Shown here in pieces: positions 40,285 to 47,596 of a DNA stretch of 64,000 bases; the first letter of the stretch is position 1; each line of letters opens with the position of its first letter. The DNA comes from Spirochaeta sp. UBA5339 (GTDB lineage Bacteria; Spirochaetota; Spirochaetia; DSM-2461). The notes under the pieces are model-generated. The model made no database searches and had not been told where the DNA came from. It saw only the letters and a program-made list of their open reading frames with translations. The stretch spans positions 1 to 64,000 of the forward strand of contig DHQL01000009.1 in NCBI GenBank assembly GCA_002408085.1, written 5' to 3'. The translations under genes were made by a program, and so were the position numbers.

Positions 40285-40314
40285 TTGACAGAATCGAATT
40301 ATCAATCTTAATAT
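40285..40314 (+). promoter_or_regulatory. promoter of the TctC operon
   Basis: TTGACA (40285-40290), 18 bases, TAATAT (40309-40314). Transcription should start near 40321, eleven bases before operator 2, so a bound regulator would act as a roadblock. Confidence 0.7.
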
Positions 40315-40331
40315 CTAATTAAGAAACAGTA

Positions 40332-40346
40332 TTTCGTAATACGAAA
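40332..40346 (+). promoter_or_regulatory. IclR operator 2 (transporter operon)
   Basis: The perfect palindrome TTTCGTAATACGAAA lies between the predicted transcription start and the start codon at 40358. It differs from operator 1 by one symmetrical base pair. Confidence 0.75.
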
Positions 40347-40357
40347 CAAGAGGTGTT

Positions 40358-40831
40358 ATGGATCATAAAGAACTTGCCAGAGAGGCAATTGACCTGCTTT
40401 ACCCGACTATAAAGGCTCTTCTGGCCGAAAAAGCAAAAAGAAATGATATGCATATTGTTGTTATGGATCCCACCAGAAAACCCTGGGAGTGCACCTTTGA
40501 AGAAGCGGTACTCTACGAGTATTCCATGACCGATCCCTCCCTCTGGGAGAATCCCTATGACCAGATGGCCAGGGAGAAGGCTAAGCAGGCATGGCGAGAC
40601 GGACGGAGCAATATGCACAAGCATCTTACAGCTCCCGCCACCCTGAAACGCGGAGATCTGGCTTTTTACGGTTCCTTTGATTATGAGGGTGTTATTGTTG
40701 CATCCAGCGGTGTGGAACCCTGGTTTGATGTTCTGGTCTGCGGATGGGTTGCGGTTGCGGTACAGCAGCTGGCTCAGGCCGACTATCAGGCATTCAAAGC
40801 CGCTCAGCCCATGGAGCGTTGGATTCCCTGA
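40358..40831 (+). CDS. uncharacterised protein, possibly HbpS/GlcG-like fold
   Basis: 157 residues, soluble, first gene of the IclR-1 operon; Shine-Dalgarno GAGGTG. HIVVMDP near residue 32, MAREKAKQAWRDGRS near 73 and a Gly-rich strand segment DLAFYGSFDYEGVIVASSG near 98 follow the order of GlcG/HbpS (DUF336-like) proteins, which often accompany catabolic operons. The match is by eye and weak. No signal peptide. It may bind the transported compound or a product; this is speculative. Confidence 0.55.
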   Translation: MDHKELAREAIDLLYPTIKALLAEKAKRNDMHIVVMDPTRKPWECTFEEAVLYEYSMTDPSLWENPYDQMAREKAKQAWRDGRSNMHKHLTAPATLKRGDLAFYGSFDYEGVIVASSGVEPWFDVLVCGWVAVAVQQLAQADYQAFKAAQPMERWIP

Positions 40832-40889
40832 TCGATCAATTATGGTTTTACATCCCCTGAGGGGGATAAAAAATATTAAGGAGATATCT

Positions 40890-41864
40890 ATGAAAAAAAT
40901 TACAATGATTCTGCTGGCACTTGTTGTTATCAGCACTTCAGTTTTTGCTGAAGGACAGAAGGATGCTGCAGCATCTTTTCCCAACAAAGATCTTACACTT
41001 GTTGTTCCCTGGTCAGCCGGGGGAGGAACTGACACCATCGCCAGAGCCCTTGTAAAAAATGCAAAGGACTACATCGGTGTAAATGTCAATGTAGTCAATA
41101 AAACCGGCGGACAGGGGGTTGTCGGTATGGGATCTGTAACATCTGCCAGACCTGACGGATACACAGTGGGTCTGATTACCTTCGGTCTCAGTACCTATAA
41201 TCTTATGGGTCTTGCCGATCTGAGCTACAGAGACTTTGAACTCCTTCAGCTTTTAAACCAGAGCGCCGCTGTTCTCTATGTCAAGGCTGACTCAGAGTGG
41301 GATACCCTGAAGGACCTTGTAGACTATGCCAAGGCTAACCCCGGTCAGGTCTCTCTCGGTCACACCGGAGCCGGTGGTGACAAGCACCTCTCAGCTGCTT
41401 CTTTTGCAACAGAGCAGGGTGTTGAGTTCAACTATGTACCCTTTGACGGTGCCGCGCCCTCCCGTTCTGCCATCCTCGGTGGACATGTTGATGTAGCCGT
41501 TGCCGGTATTGCGGAAATCAAACAGCTCTACGAAGCAGGTGAGGTTAAGGTGCTCAGTGTAAACAACACTGTCAAGGAAGCTGCTTTCCCTGAGATCCCC
41601 ACAATTGTTGAAGCAGGATTTGATATTGCCGCTCCCGTACTGGACTGGAGAGGTCTGGCACTGCCCAAGGGTGTAGATCCCGCGATTGTTAAGATTCTTG
41701 AAGACGGTTTCAAGCAGATGTTCGATGATCCCGAGTTCAGAGCCTATTGTGATGAAGTCGGTCTGACACTTGTATATGAAGACGCTGCCGGCTTCGAAGA
41801 TTTTCTTGCCAACATGGAAATGGTTCTTGAGCCCACTCTAGAGTCTGTTGGTCTGCTGAAATAA
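40890..41864 (+). CDS. TctC-family periplasmic solute-binding protein
   Basis: 324 residues from ATG 40890 (AAGGAGATATCT upstream). The signal peptide (MKKITMILLALVVISTSVFA) is followed by the Bug/TctC fold, with LVVPWSAGGGTDTIAR near 35, GHTGAGGDKHLSA near 155 and HVDVAVAGIAEI near 195. Such proteins capture carboxylates in the periplasm for a tripartite tricarboxylate transporter. Two stable hairpins follow before the membrane genes, which may keep this message segment abundant. The substrate is unknown; a uronate-related acid or a C4-C6 carboxylate is plausible. Confidence 0.93.
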   Translation: MKKITMILLALVVISTSVFAEGQKDAAASFPNKDLTLVVPWSAGGGTDTIARALVKNAKDYIGVNVNVVNKTGGQGVVGMGSVTSARPDGYTVGLITFGLSTYNLMGLADLSYRDFELLQLLNQSAAVLYVKADSEWDTLKDLVDYAKANPGQVSLGHTGAGGDKHLSAASFATEQGVEFNYVPFDGAAPSRSAILGGHVDVAVAGIAEIKQLYEAGEVKVLSVNNTVKEAAFPEIPTIVEAGFDIAAPVLDWRGLALPKGVDPAIVKILEDGFKQMFDDPEFRAYCDEVGLTLVYEDAAGFEDFLANMEMVLEPTLESVGLLK

Positions 41865-41878
41865 GTATATACCCCGCT

Positions 41879-41897
41879 CCCCGGCAATCTGTCGGGG
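41879..41897 (+). other. intercistronic hairpin after the TctC gene
   Basis: CCCCGGC/GTCGGGG, 7 bp with one G-T pair and a 5-base loop. No T tail, so it probably acts on mRNA stability or partial attenuation. Confidence 0.6.
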
Positions 41898-41909
41898 GGT
41901 ATTAATGAC

Positions 41910-41930
41910 ATCCCGGCAGACTGCCGGGAT
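41910..41930 (+). other. second intercistronic hairpin after the TctC gene
   Basis: The perfect 9-bp stem ATCCCGGCA (41910-41918) / TGCCGGGAT (41922-41930) with a 3-base loop, without T run. Confidence 0.7.
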
Positions 41931-41974
41931 CAATTTGCAGTGGAGACACTGCAGTTATTAGGAGATTTAAAATT

Positions 41975-42436
41975 ATGAACAGTAAACGGATCGATATATC
42001 CGTAGGTGCTGCTCTTTCTGTTTTCAGTACGGCAGTTTTTCTCTATGCAAACCAGTACAAGGGAAGAGGTGTCAGTCAGTACGGACCCAACTTTTTTCCG
42101 CAGTTTCTATCAGCACTGCTTTTTATTACTTCCATTCTGCTGATTGTTAATGCCGTAAGGGGCAATTACCAGAAAGATTTGGAAGGTATTCATTTTGCCG
42201 GTTTGGTCCGGTCGGGAATTACCGTCGGCATTTCCATTGTCTATCTTGTGGCAATGCAGTTTTTGGGGTTCTTTCTTTCAACCCTGATTTTTCTCTATGC
42301 AATGATCACCTTTCTTGGGCAGAAGGGAAAGCTGGTTAGAATAATCAGCTGCATCTCAGTGTCCGTTATTGTATATGCCATATTCAAATTCTTTCTGAAG
42401 ATTCCTCTGCCCGAGGGTTTTCTGCACTTTATTTAA
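41975..42436 (+). CDS. TctB-family small transporter subunit
   Basis: 153 residues with four transmembrane helices (~10-30, 45-62, 75-100, 110-140). The GPNFFPQFLSALLF stretch near residue 37 is typical of TctB. It forms the small membrane subunit that works with TctA. Strong Shine-Dalgarno (TAGGAGATTT). It sits between the TctC and TctA genes in the usual order. Confidence 0.92.
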   Translation: MNSKRIDISVGAALSVFSTAVFLYANQYKGRGVSQYGPNFFPQFLSALLFITSILLIVNAVRGNYQKDLEGIHFAGLVRSGITVGISIVYLVAMQFLGFFLSTLIFLYAMITFLGQKGKLVRIISCISVSVIVYAIFKFFLKIPLPEGFLHFI

Positions 42437-42446
42437 GGGGAATTCA

Positions 42447-43991
42447 ATGGAAAGTTTTATGTATCTAATAACTGCCTTTGAATCAATTCTGACTAATCCG
42501 ATCAGTCTGGTTTTTATTGCAGTCGGTGTAACAGCCGGTATTATTCTGGGATCTCTTCCCGGTCTCACAGCCACTATGGGTTGTGCTCTTCTTATTCCCT
42601 TTACCTTCAGCCTTCCTCCCATTCAGGGGCTGGTAATGCTGATGGGTATCTTTTCAGGTGGAATCTATGGCGGTTCCATCTCAGGTATTCTGATTAGAAC
42701 TCCTGGTACTCCTGCAGCCGCGGCGACCCTGCTGGACGGCCATCCTCTCTCCCAGAAGGGTGAGGCGGGAAAGGCCATCGGAATTGCAACTATTGCCTCT
42801 TTTGTGGGTGGAACAGTCGGGGCTCTGATTATGTCCTTTCTCTCTCCCCAGATCGCCCGTTTCGGGCTTCGCTTCGGACCTCCTGAATTCTTTGCACTGG
42901 CTATCTTCGGTCTCTCCATGATCGTTTCCATATCGGGCAAATCCATTCTCAAGGGTTTTATCTCCGCTATATTCGGGCTACTGATAGCAACAATAGGATT
43001 TGATCCACTTTCAGGTGTTCCCCGCTTCCACTTTGGGAATCCCAATCTTCTGGGAGGAGTAGAGTTTATCCCCGCTTTGATTGGTCTGTTCGGGTTTGCA
43101 CAGGTTTTCAGAAATGTAGAGAAGATGGAGATTATTCCCCATATAAAATCAAAGGTCGGTAAAATTCTGCCCGGAAGAAAGGAGACTCTAAAACTTCTGC
43201 CCACAATGGTGAAGTCAGGAGCAATGGGTACCTTTATCGGCTCTGTTCCCGGTCTCGGTTGTGATGTTGCCGCATTTATTGCATACGGTGAAGCCAAAAG
43301 AACTTCAAAGACTCCCGAGGAGTTTGGAAAAGGGTCTCTTGTCGGTATCGCAGCTCCGGAAGCTGCCAACAACGGCGGTACAGGCGGTGCCATGATTCCT
43401 ATGCTGACTCTGGGTATTCCCGGTGACGCGGTTACGGCGGTTCTTCTGGGAGCTTTGACCATACATGGTCTTCAGCCGGGACCCCTTCTTTTCAGGGATC
43501 ATATCGATATTGTTTTCCCGATTTTTGCGGGAATGATTCTCTGTCAGATTGCCCTGCTTATTATCGGTCTCAGCGGAGCTAAGCTCTTTGCCAGACTGAT
43601 TAACATAGACAGAAGGGTTTTGACTCCGGTCATCTTCCTTCTCTGTATTATGGGCTCATATGCCATGCGTTTCAGTTTCTTTGATGTGGGACTGGCACTG
43701 GTAGTCGGTATTGTTGCCTACTTTATGGAGTACGGCGGATTCTCTGTTTCACCCATTCTGCTTGCCCTGATTCTCGGTCCCATGGCGGAACAGAACATGA
43801 GACGGTCATTTATGCTCTCCCATGGAGACCCCATGATCTTTGTAACCAGACCTATCTCACTAATTTTCCTCCTTCTCACCGTAGTAATCACAATCACAAG
43901 CTACAGAAAAATGAAAAAGATCCAAAAGAGAGAACAGGAGCTTATGGAAGAAGCTGCCACTGCTGCAGCCTCAGATGATGCCTCCGAGTAG
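42447..43991 (+). CDS. TctA-family large transporter subunit
   Basis: 514 residues, about eleven to twelve transmembrane helices. Signature regions: GLTATMGCALLIPFTFSLPP (~36-55), GGIYGGSISGILIRTPG (~72) and GSVPGLGCDVAAFIAYGEAKR (~263), the last being the conserved second half of the TctA fold. It catalyses sodium- or proton-coupled uptake of the carboxylate delivered by the TctC protein. It starts 10 bases after the TctB stop (AAGGGG ribosome site). Confidence 0.95.
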   Translation: MESFMYLITAFESILTNPISLVFIAVGVTAGIILGSLPGLTATMGCALLIPFTFSLPPIQGLVMLMGIFSGGIYGGSISGILIRTPGTPAAAATLLDGHPLSQKGEAGKAIGIATIASFVGGTVGALIMSFLSPQIARFGLRFGPPEFFALAIFGLSMIVSISGKSILKGFISAIFGLLIATIGFDPLSGVPRFHFGNPNLLGGVEFIPALIGLFGFAQVFRNVEKMEIIPHIKSKVGKILPGRKETLKLLPTMVKSGAMGTFIGSVPGLGCDVAAFIAYGEAKRTSKTPEEFGKGSLVGIAAPEAANNGGTGGAMIPMLTLGIPGDAVTAVLLGALTIHGLQPGPLLFRDHIDIVFPIFAGMILCQIALLIIGLSGAKLFARLINIDRRVLTPVIFLLCIMGSYAMRFSFFDVGLALVVGIVAYFMEYGGFSVSPILLALILGPMAEQNMRRSFMLSHGDPMIFVTRPISLIFLLLTVVITITSYRKMKKIQKREQELMEEAATAAASDDASE

Positions 43992-44023
43992 ACAGTAATA
44001 GAATAATTTTAAGGAATAATATA

Positions 44024-45211
44024 ATGATGAATTTTGTATGGAATCTCCCCACCAAGCTGAACTATGCTGAGGGGAATTTGAAAAATGTTGGTGAGATGAC
44101 CAAAAGCTACGGTAATAAGGCTTTTGTCTGTTCCTATGCTGAACCCGGCGGAGGTGTCTGGGTTGTGGAAGAGGCTGTAAAGTCTCTTGAAGCCGCAGGT
44201 GTGGATTACTTTCTTTATGATGCCATTGAACCCAATCCCAGAGTCTCCACAATCGATGCAGGTGTGAAAAAGTTCCTGGAAGAGGGCTGTGACTACCTGA
44301 TCGCCGTGGGCGGGGGAAGTGTAATTGATGCTGGTAAGTACATCTCTGCCACCGCACACAGCGGCGGGTCCTGCTGGGACTATGTAATTCTCAAGGAGCG
44401 AAAGGAGAAGGTCTACACCGGAGCTTTTCCGATCATAGCCGTTCCTACGGTGGCTGCATCAGGTTCTGAGGCAAATGCCGGTGGTGTTATTACCAACTGG
44501 GAGACCAACGAGAAAAGTTTCTGCAGGTCTGAGTACCGCATCCCCCAGATGGCTATCATCGATCCCGAAGTCTTTGCCTCTCTGCCCAGACACATTACCA
44601 TCGACAGCTCTGTGGACATTTTTTCACACCTGATTGAACACTATCTTTCCAGTGATGCTGAGTCTGAAATTGCCGACAGGATGACTGAAGGTATGATCCT
44701 TACAGTAAAAGAGATGCTCGACAGGGTTCTTGAGAATCCTGCGGACCTTGAAGCCCGTGGGCAGCTCTCTCTCTGTTCCATCCTTGGATGGTCAGGCCTT
44801 CAGGCCCTGGGAAGGACCGGCTCTATTCCCATTCACTTTATCGAGCACCAGCTGAGCGGTCACTTTGACATCAGCCATGGAAAGGGTATCGCTATTATTA
44901 TCCCCCATTACCTCAGGTACTTTGTGGATGCCAAACCTGAAAGATGGGCCAAGCTTGCAAGGAGAGTCTTCGGTGTAACCGAAACAGACGATGCAAAGGC
45001 TGCGGCTCTTCTGGCAGACAGGGTCGAAGAATGGTTCCGCTCTGTTGACAGCTATCATACCTTGACCAGTGTGGGCATCGGTGATTCTCACAACGAGATG
45101 CTAGCCGATGACATTATCAGAATGTACGGTACCCTTGAGGGAGAAAAAGTTCCCGGTGCCCGTCCCATGTCCAGGGAAGATATTTTGAATGTTCTAAACG
45201 CCTGTATCTAG
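44024..45211 (+). CDS. iron-containing alcohol dehydrogenase
   Basis: 395 residues of the group III iron-ADH fold. The N-terminal Rossmann part has AVGGGSVIDAGKYI (~95-108). The metal ligands lie in IDSSVDIFSHLIEHYL (Asp and His, ~195-211), in IPIHFIEHQLSG (His) and in FDISHGKGIAIIIPH (His). It likely reduces or oxidises an aldehyde/alcohol with NAD(P), most similar to butanol/YqhD-type enzymes. It is last in the IclR-1 transporter operon, so it may process the imported compound. A very strong terminator follows. Confidence 0.93.
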   Translation: MMNFVWNLPTKLNYAEGNLKNVGEMTKSYGNKAFVCSYAEPGGGVWVVEEAVKSLEAAGVDYFLYDAIEPNPRVSTIDAGVKKFLEEGCDYLIAVGGGSVIDAGKYISATAHSGGSCWDYVILKERKEKVYTGAFPIIAVPTVAASGSEANAGGVITNWETNEKSFCRSEYRIPQMAIIDPEVFASLPRHITIDSSVDIFSHLIEHYLSSDAESEIADRMTEGMILTVKEMLDRVLENPADLEARGQLSLCSILGWSGLQALGRTGSIPIHFIEHQLSGHFDISHGKGIAIIIPHYLRYFVDAKPERWAKLARRVFGVTETDDAKAAALLADRVEEWFRSVDSYHTLTSVGIGDSHNEMLADDIIRMYGTLEGEKVPGARPMSREDILNVLNACI

Positions 45212-45267
45212 ATATTGGACATAAAACCTATTTGATAAACCTCTGTTTTATAAATTGTCTCTAAAGA

Positions 45268-45320
45268 CCTCTGTATGGCTCTTCTTCAGGCGTGGAAGAG
45301 CTGTGCAGGGGCGTTTTTTT
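45268..45320 (+). terminator. strong intrinsic terminator of the TctCBA/ADH operon
   Basis: A 17-bp stem (45268-45284 with 45295-45311, including a few G-T pairs) with a 10-base loop is followed by CG and seven T residues. Confidence 0.85.
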
Positions 45321-45342
45321 GTACTTAGGAGCCGTGCTTTTC

Positions 45343-46716
45343 ATGTCAGGTAAAATTATCAATCTTACAGAGTCTCCTGTAAAAACACTTATTCCCCGCC
45401 TTGCCCTGCCTGTTATGCTTGCAGGGCTTCTGAGAACCTCCTACGGTTTTGTGGATATGATCTTCGCCTCCCGTCTGGGAGGACTTCAGGTTGCCTCTGT
45501 GGCCTTTATAACCCCTCTTTTCAATGTGATTCAGGCCCTGGGGCTTGGTATTTCCACAGGCGGCATCGGAGTCATCGCAAAGCATCTGGGTGAGGGAAAC
45601 CGAAAGGAGGCATCAGACAGTGCCTTTCAATTAAGATCTGTCATTCTGATCCTCTCGGTTCTGGTTATCTTTATCGGTTTGTTCCTGACACCGGGCAATC
45701 TCTCTCTTCTGGGGCTTGAAGGAGAACTCCTTGAGAACTCCTACAGGTATTCAGCCATCCTACTTTACAGCCTTCCCTTTTTTATGATTATCCAACTCTA
45801 TATGTCCCTGTTTAAGGCGCAGGGGAAGATGGGAATCGTTTCATGGATAGCCCTGGCCGGTGTTATTCTCAATACTCTGTTTAATTCCCTGTTTGTAATC
45901 ATTTTTGATTTGGGTATTGAGGGATTGGCTGCAGCTACTCTTCTTACACAAGTCTTACAGGCTGTGTTTATTACAGTTTACTATCATCTATCCTCTCATG
46001 ATTTTGAACTCACTCTTTCTCCTTTTAGGGGATCTTTTAACCGGGAGAAGTGCAGGGCTGTTCTAAAGGTCGGACTGCCCCTCTCCTTTTCTCATGGAAG
46101 TGTTCAGTTCGGGTTTCTGGTTATAAATTCCATTATCGCCCCATACGGTTACCAGGTTGTTGCTGCCTTTGCCATAGGCAATCAGGTCAACTCAATACTG
46201 TATTCTCCATCCATGGGGCTGGGACAGGCCATGGTACCCCTGGTTGCGCAGAACTGGGGTGCCGGCAAGATCGAACGTGTCAGAGAGTCTATCAGGACGG
46301 GTCTCGGCTTTTCAACAATATATGGATTTATCGGAGCTCTTCTAATTTTAATGCTGCGAACTCCGGTTGGGGGATTTCTGTCAAAAAACGATCCGGTTAT
46401 CGTTGCACATGTTGAGAACTATTCGGGCCTGATGGCCTGGGCACTGGTCTCCTGGGCTCTTTTCCAGTCCCTGAGCGGAATCTTCAATGGATTTCAGAGG
46501 ACTGATCTCACCATGGGACTCACAGTTTTCAGACTCTGGGGGCTTCGTATTCCAGGAGTACTTCTCTTCCGTTTCTTTCTGCCCTCATTTGCTGAGTACG
46601 GTGTCTGGATAACCATGTTTGCTTCCAATATGATTGCTCTGGCAGGAGCTTTTTTACTGTATTTTCTGAATATCTCAAAGGGAATGAAGCGTGATTTTGA
46701 AATTGATAGATGGTAA
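45343..46716 (+). CDS. MATE-family efflux transporter
   Basis: 457 residues from ATG 45343, 11 bases after AGGAG. Twelve transmembrane helices are arranged as two halves, the family pattern starting LIPRLALPVMLAGLLRTSYG and GLGISTGGIGVIAKHLGEGN, with the second half beginning near VLKVGLPLSFSHGSVQFG. MATE proteins export drugs or metabolites with sodium or proton exchange. It lies just after the strong terminator, so it has its own promoter (not clearly visible) or relies on read-through. No link to the catabolic genes is obvious. Confidence 0.92.
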   Translation: MSGKIINLTESPVKTLIPRLALPVMLAGLLRTSYGFVDMIFASRLGGLQVASVAFITPLFNVIQALGLGISTGGIGVIAKHLGEGNRKEASDSAFQLRSVILILSVLVIFIGLFLTPGNLSLLGLEGELLENSYRYSAILLYSLPFFMIIQLYMSLFKAQGKMGIVSWIALAGVILNTLFNSLFVIIFDLGIEGLAAATLLTQVLQAVFITVYYHLSSHDFELTLSPFRGSFNREKCRAVLKVGLPLSFSHGSVQFGFLVINSIIAPYGYQVVAAFAIGNQVNSILYSPSMGLGQAMVPLVAQNWGAGKIERVRESIRTGLGFSTIYGFIGALLILMLRTPVGGFLSKNDPVIVAHVENYSGLMAWALVSWALFQSLSGIFNGFQRTDLTMGLTVFRLWGLRIPGVLLFRFFLPSFAEYGVWITMFASNMIALAGAFLLYFLNISKGMKRDFEIDRW

Positions 46717-46757
46717 ATGTATTTTGAGTAAGTAATTAAAAAAAATGAATAAAGTAT

Positions 46758-46786
46758 TTGCATATACGTAATAGTTACGGTATTAT
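46758..46786 (+). promoter_or_regulatory. promoter of the second IclR gene, predicted leaderless
   Basis: TTGCAT (46758-46763), 17 bases, TATTAT (46781-46786). The start codon at 46794 lies 7 bases past the -10 box and there is no ribosome site. An operator palindrome fills the spacer. Confidence 0.65.
46767..46779 (+). promoter_or_regulatory. IclR-2 operator in its own promoter
   Basis: The palindrome CGTAA-TAG-TTACG (46767-46779) lies between the -35 and -10 boxes. It has the same half-site as the site at 47563-47577. Confidence 0.7.
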
Positions 46787-46793
46787 GTAATGG

Positions 46794-47540
46794 ATGAAAA
46801 AAAGCAGAGCAGCAGTCCGTACAGTCAAAGTACTTGAAGTCATTGCAAGGGAACCTAAAGGCCTGTCTCTTTCAGAGATAGCCGGTCTTCTGGATATTCC
46901 TATTACCAGTGCAAGTGATATTGTCAAAGCTCTCCTGGATGAGGAGATGATAGAACTCCTTGACGAGAGAAGCAAGATCTACGGGATTGGTGTTAAGGCT
47001 TTTTTCATAGGTAACGCGTTTATAGCCAACACATCCATTATTGACAAGGCAAAGGATATTATTGAAGACCTTAGCAACAGGACTCACAGGACTGTTTTTC
47101 TGGGGAAAGAGGTGAACGGGAAAATTACCTATATCTATAAACATGAGCCCAAGGATACTCTTGTTGCCACATGTGCCATCGGTAGTCAAACCAGCATACA
47201 CTGTACTTCTCTGGGAAAGTCATTTCTAGCCCATGAGCCTGAAATGCTTGAAGCTCTGAAGGATGTGGACCTTGTCAGAAAAACGGATCATACAATTACC
47301 GATTACAACCGTCTTGTTGAAGAGGTTGTCAGTGTCAGAGAAAAGGGTTATGCCGTTGACTATAGAGAGCAGAATGATCATCTCCTCTGTGTGGGGGCTC
47401 CAGTCTTTGACAATCACGGCAAGGTTGTTGCCGCACTGAGTGTGAGCGGGCTCTGGAGAGGTGATGAGGATGTAGAACCTCTGGGGCAGTTGGTCAGGGA
47501 ATCAGCCCTGGAAGTGTCCCGGTCTCTTGGTTACCGCTGA
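46794..47540 (+). CDS. IclR-family transcription regulator (uronide operon)
   Basis: 248 residues. The winged helix LSLSEIAGLLDIPITSASDIV (~22-42) is followed by an IclR effector domain (IYKHEPKDTLVATCAIG, HCTSLGKSFLAHEP, LCVGAPVFDNHGKVVAALSV). It precedes the heparinase/ABC operon by 56 bases. Palindromes with CGTAA half-sites sit in both its own promoter and in front of the operon, so it probably autoregulates and controls the operon, responding to an unsaturated uronide or its breakdown product. Confidence 0.92.
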   Translation: MKKSRAAVRTVKVLEVIAREPKGLSLSEIAGLLDIPITSASDIVKALLDEEMIELLDERSKIYGIGVKAFFIGNAFIANTSIIDKAKDIIEDLSNRTHRTVFLGKEVNGKITYIYKHEPKDTLVATCAIGSQTSIHCTSLGKSFLAHEPEMLEALKDVDLVRKTDHTITDYNRLVEEVVSVREKGYAVDYREQNDHLLCVGAPVFDNHGKVVAALSVSGLWRGDEDVEPLGQLVRESALEVSRSLGYR

Positions 47541-47562
47541 GTTTTTTTATTTGCTTACAATT

Positions 47563-47577
47563 GCGTAACGGTTACGC
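47563..47577 (+). promoter_or_regulatory. IclR-2 operator in front of the uronide operon
   Basis: The perfect palindrome GCGTAAC-G-GTTACGC lies 20 bases upstream of the first start codon (47597). Confidence 0.75.
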
Positions 47578-47596
47578 ATATACGAAAGAGGGTATT

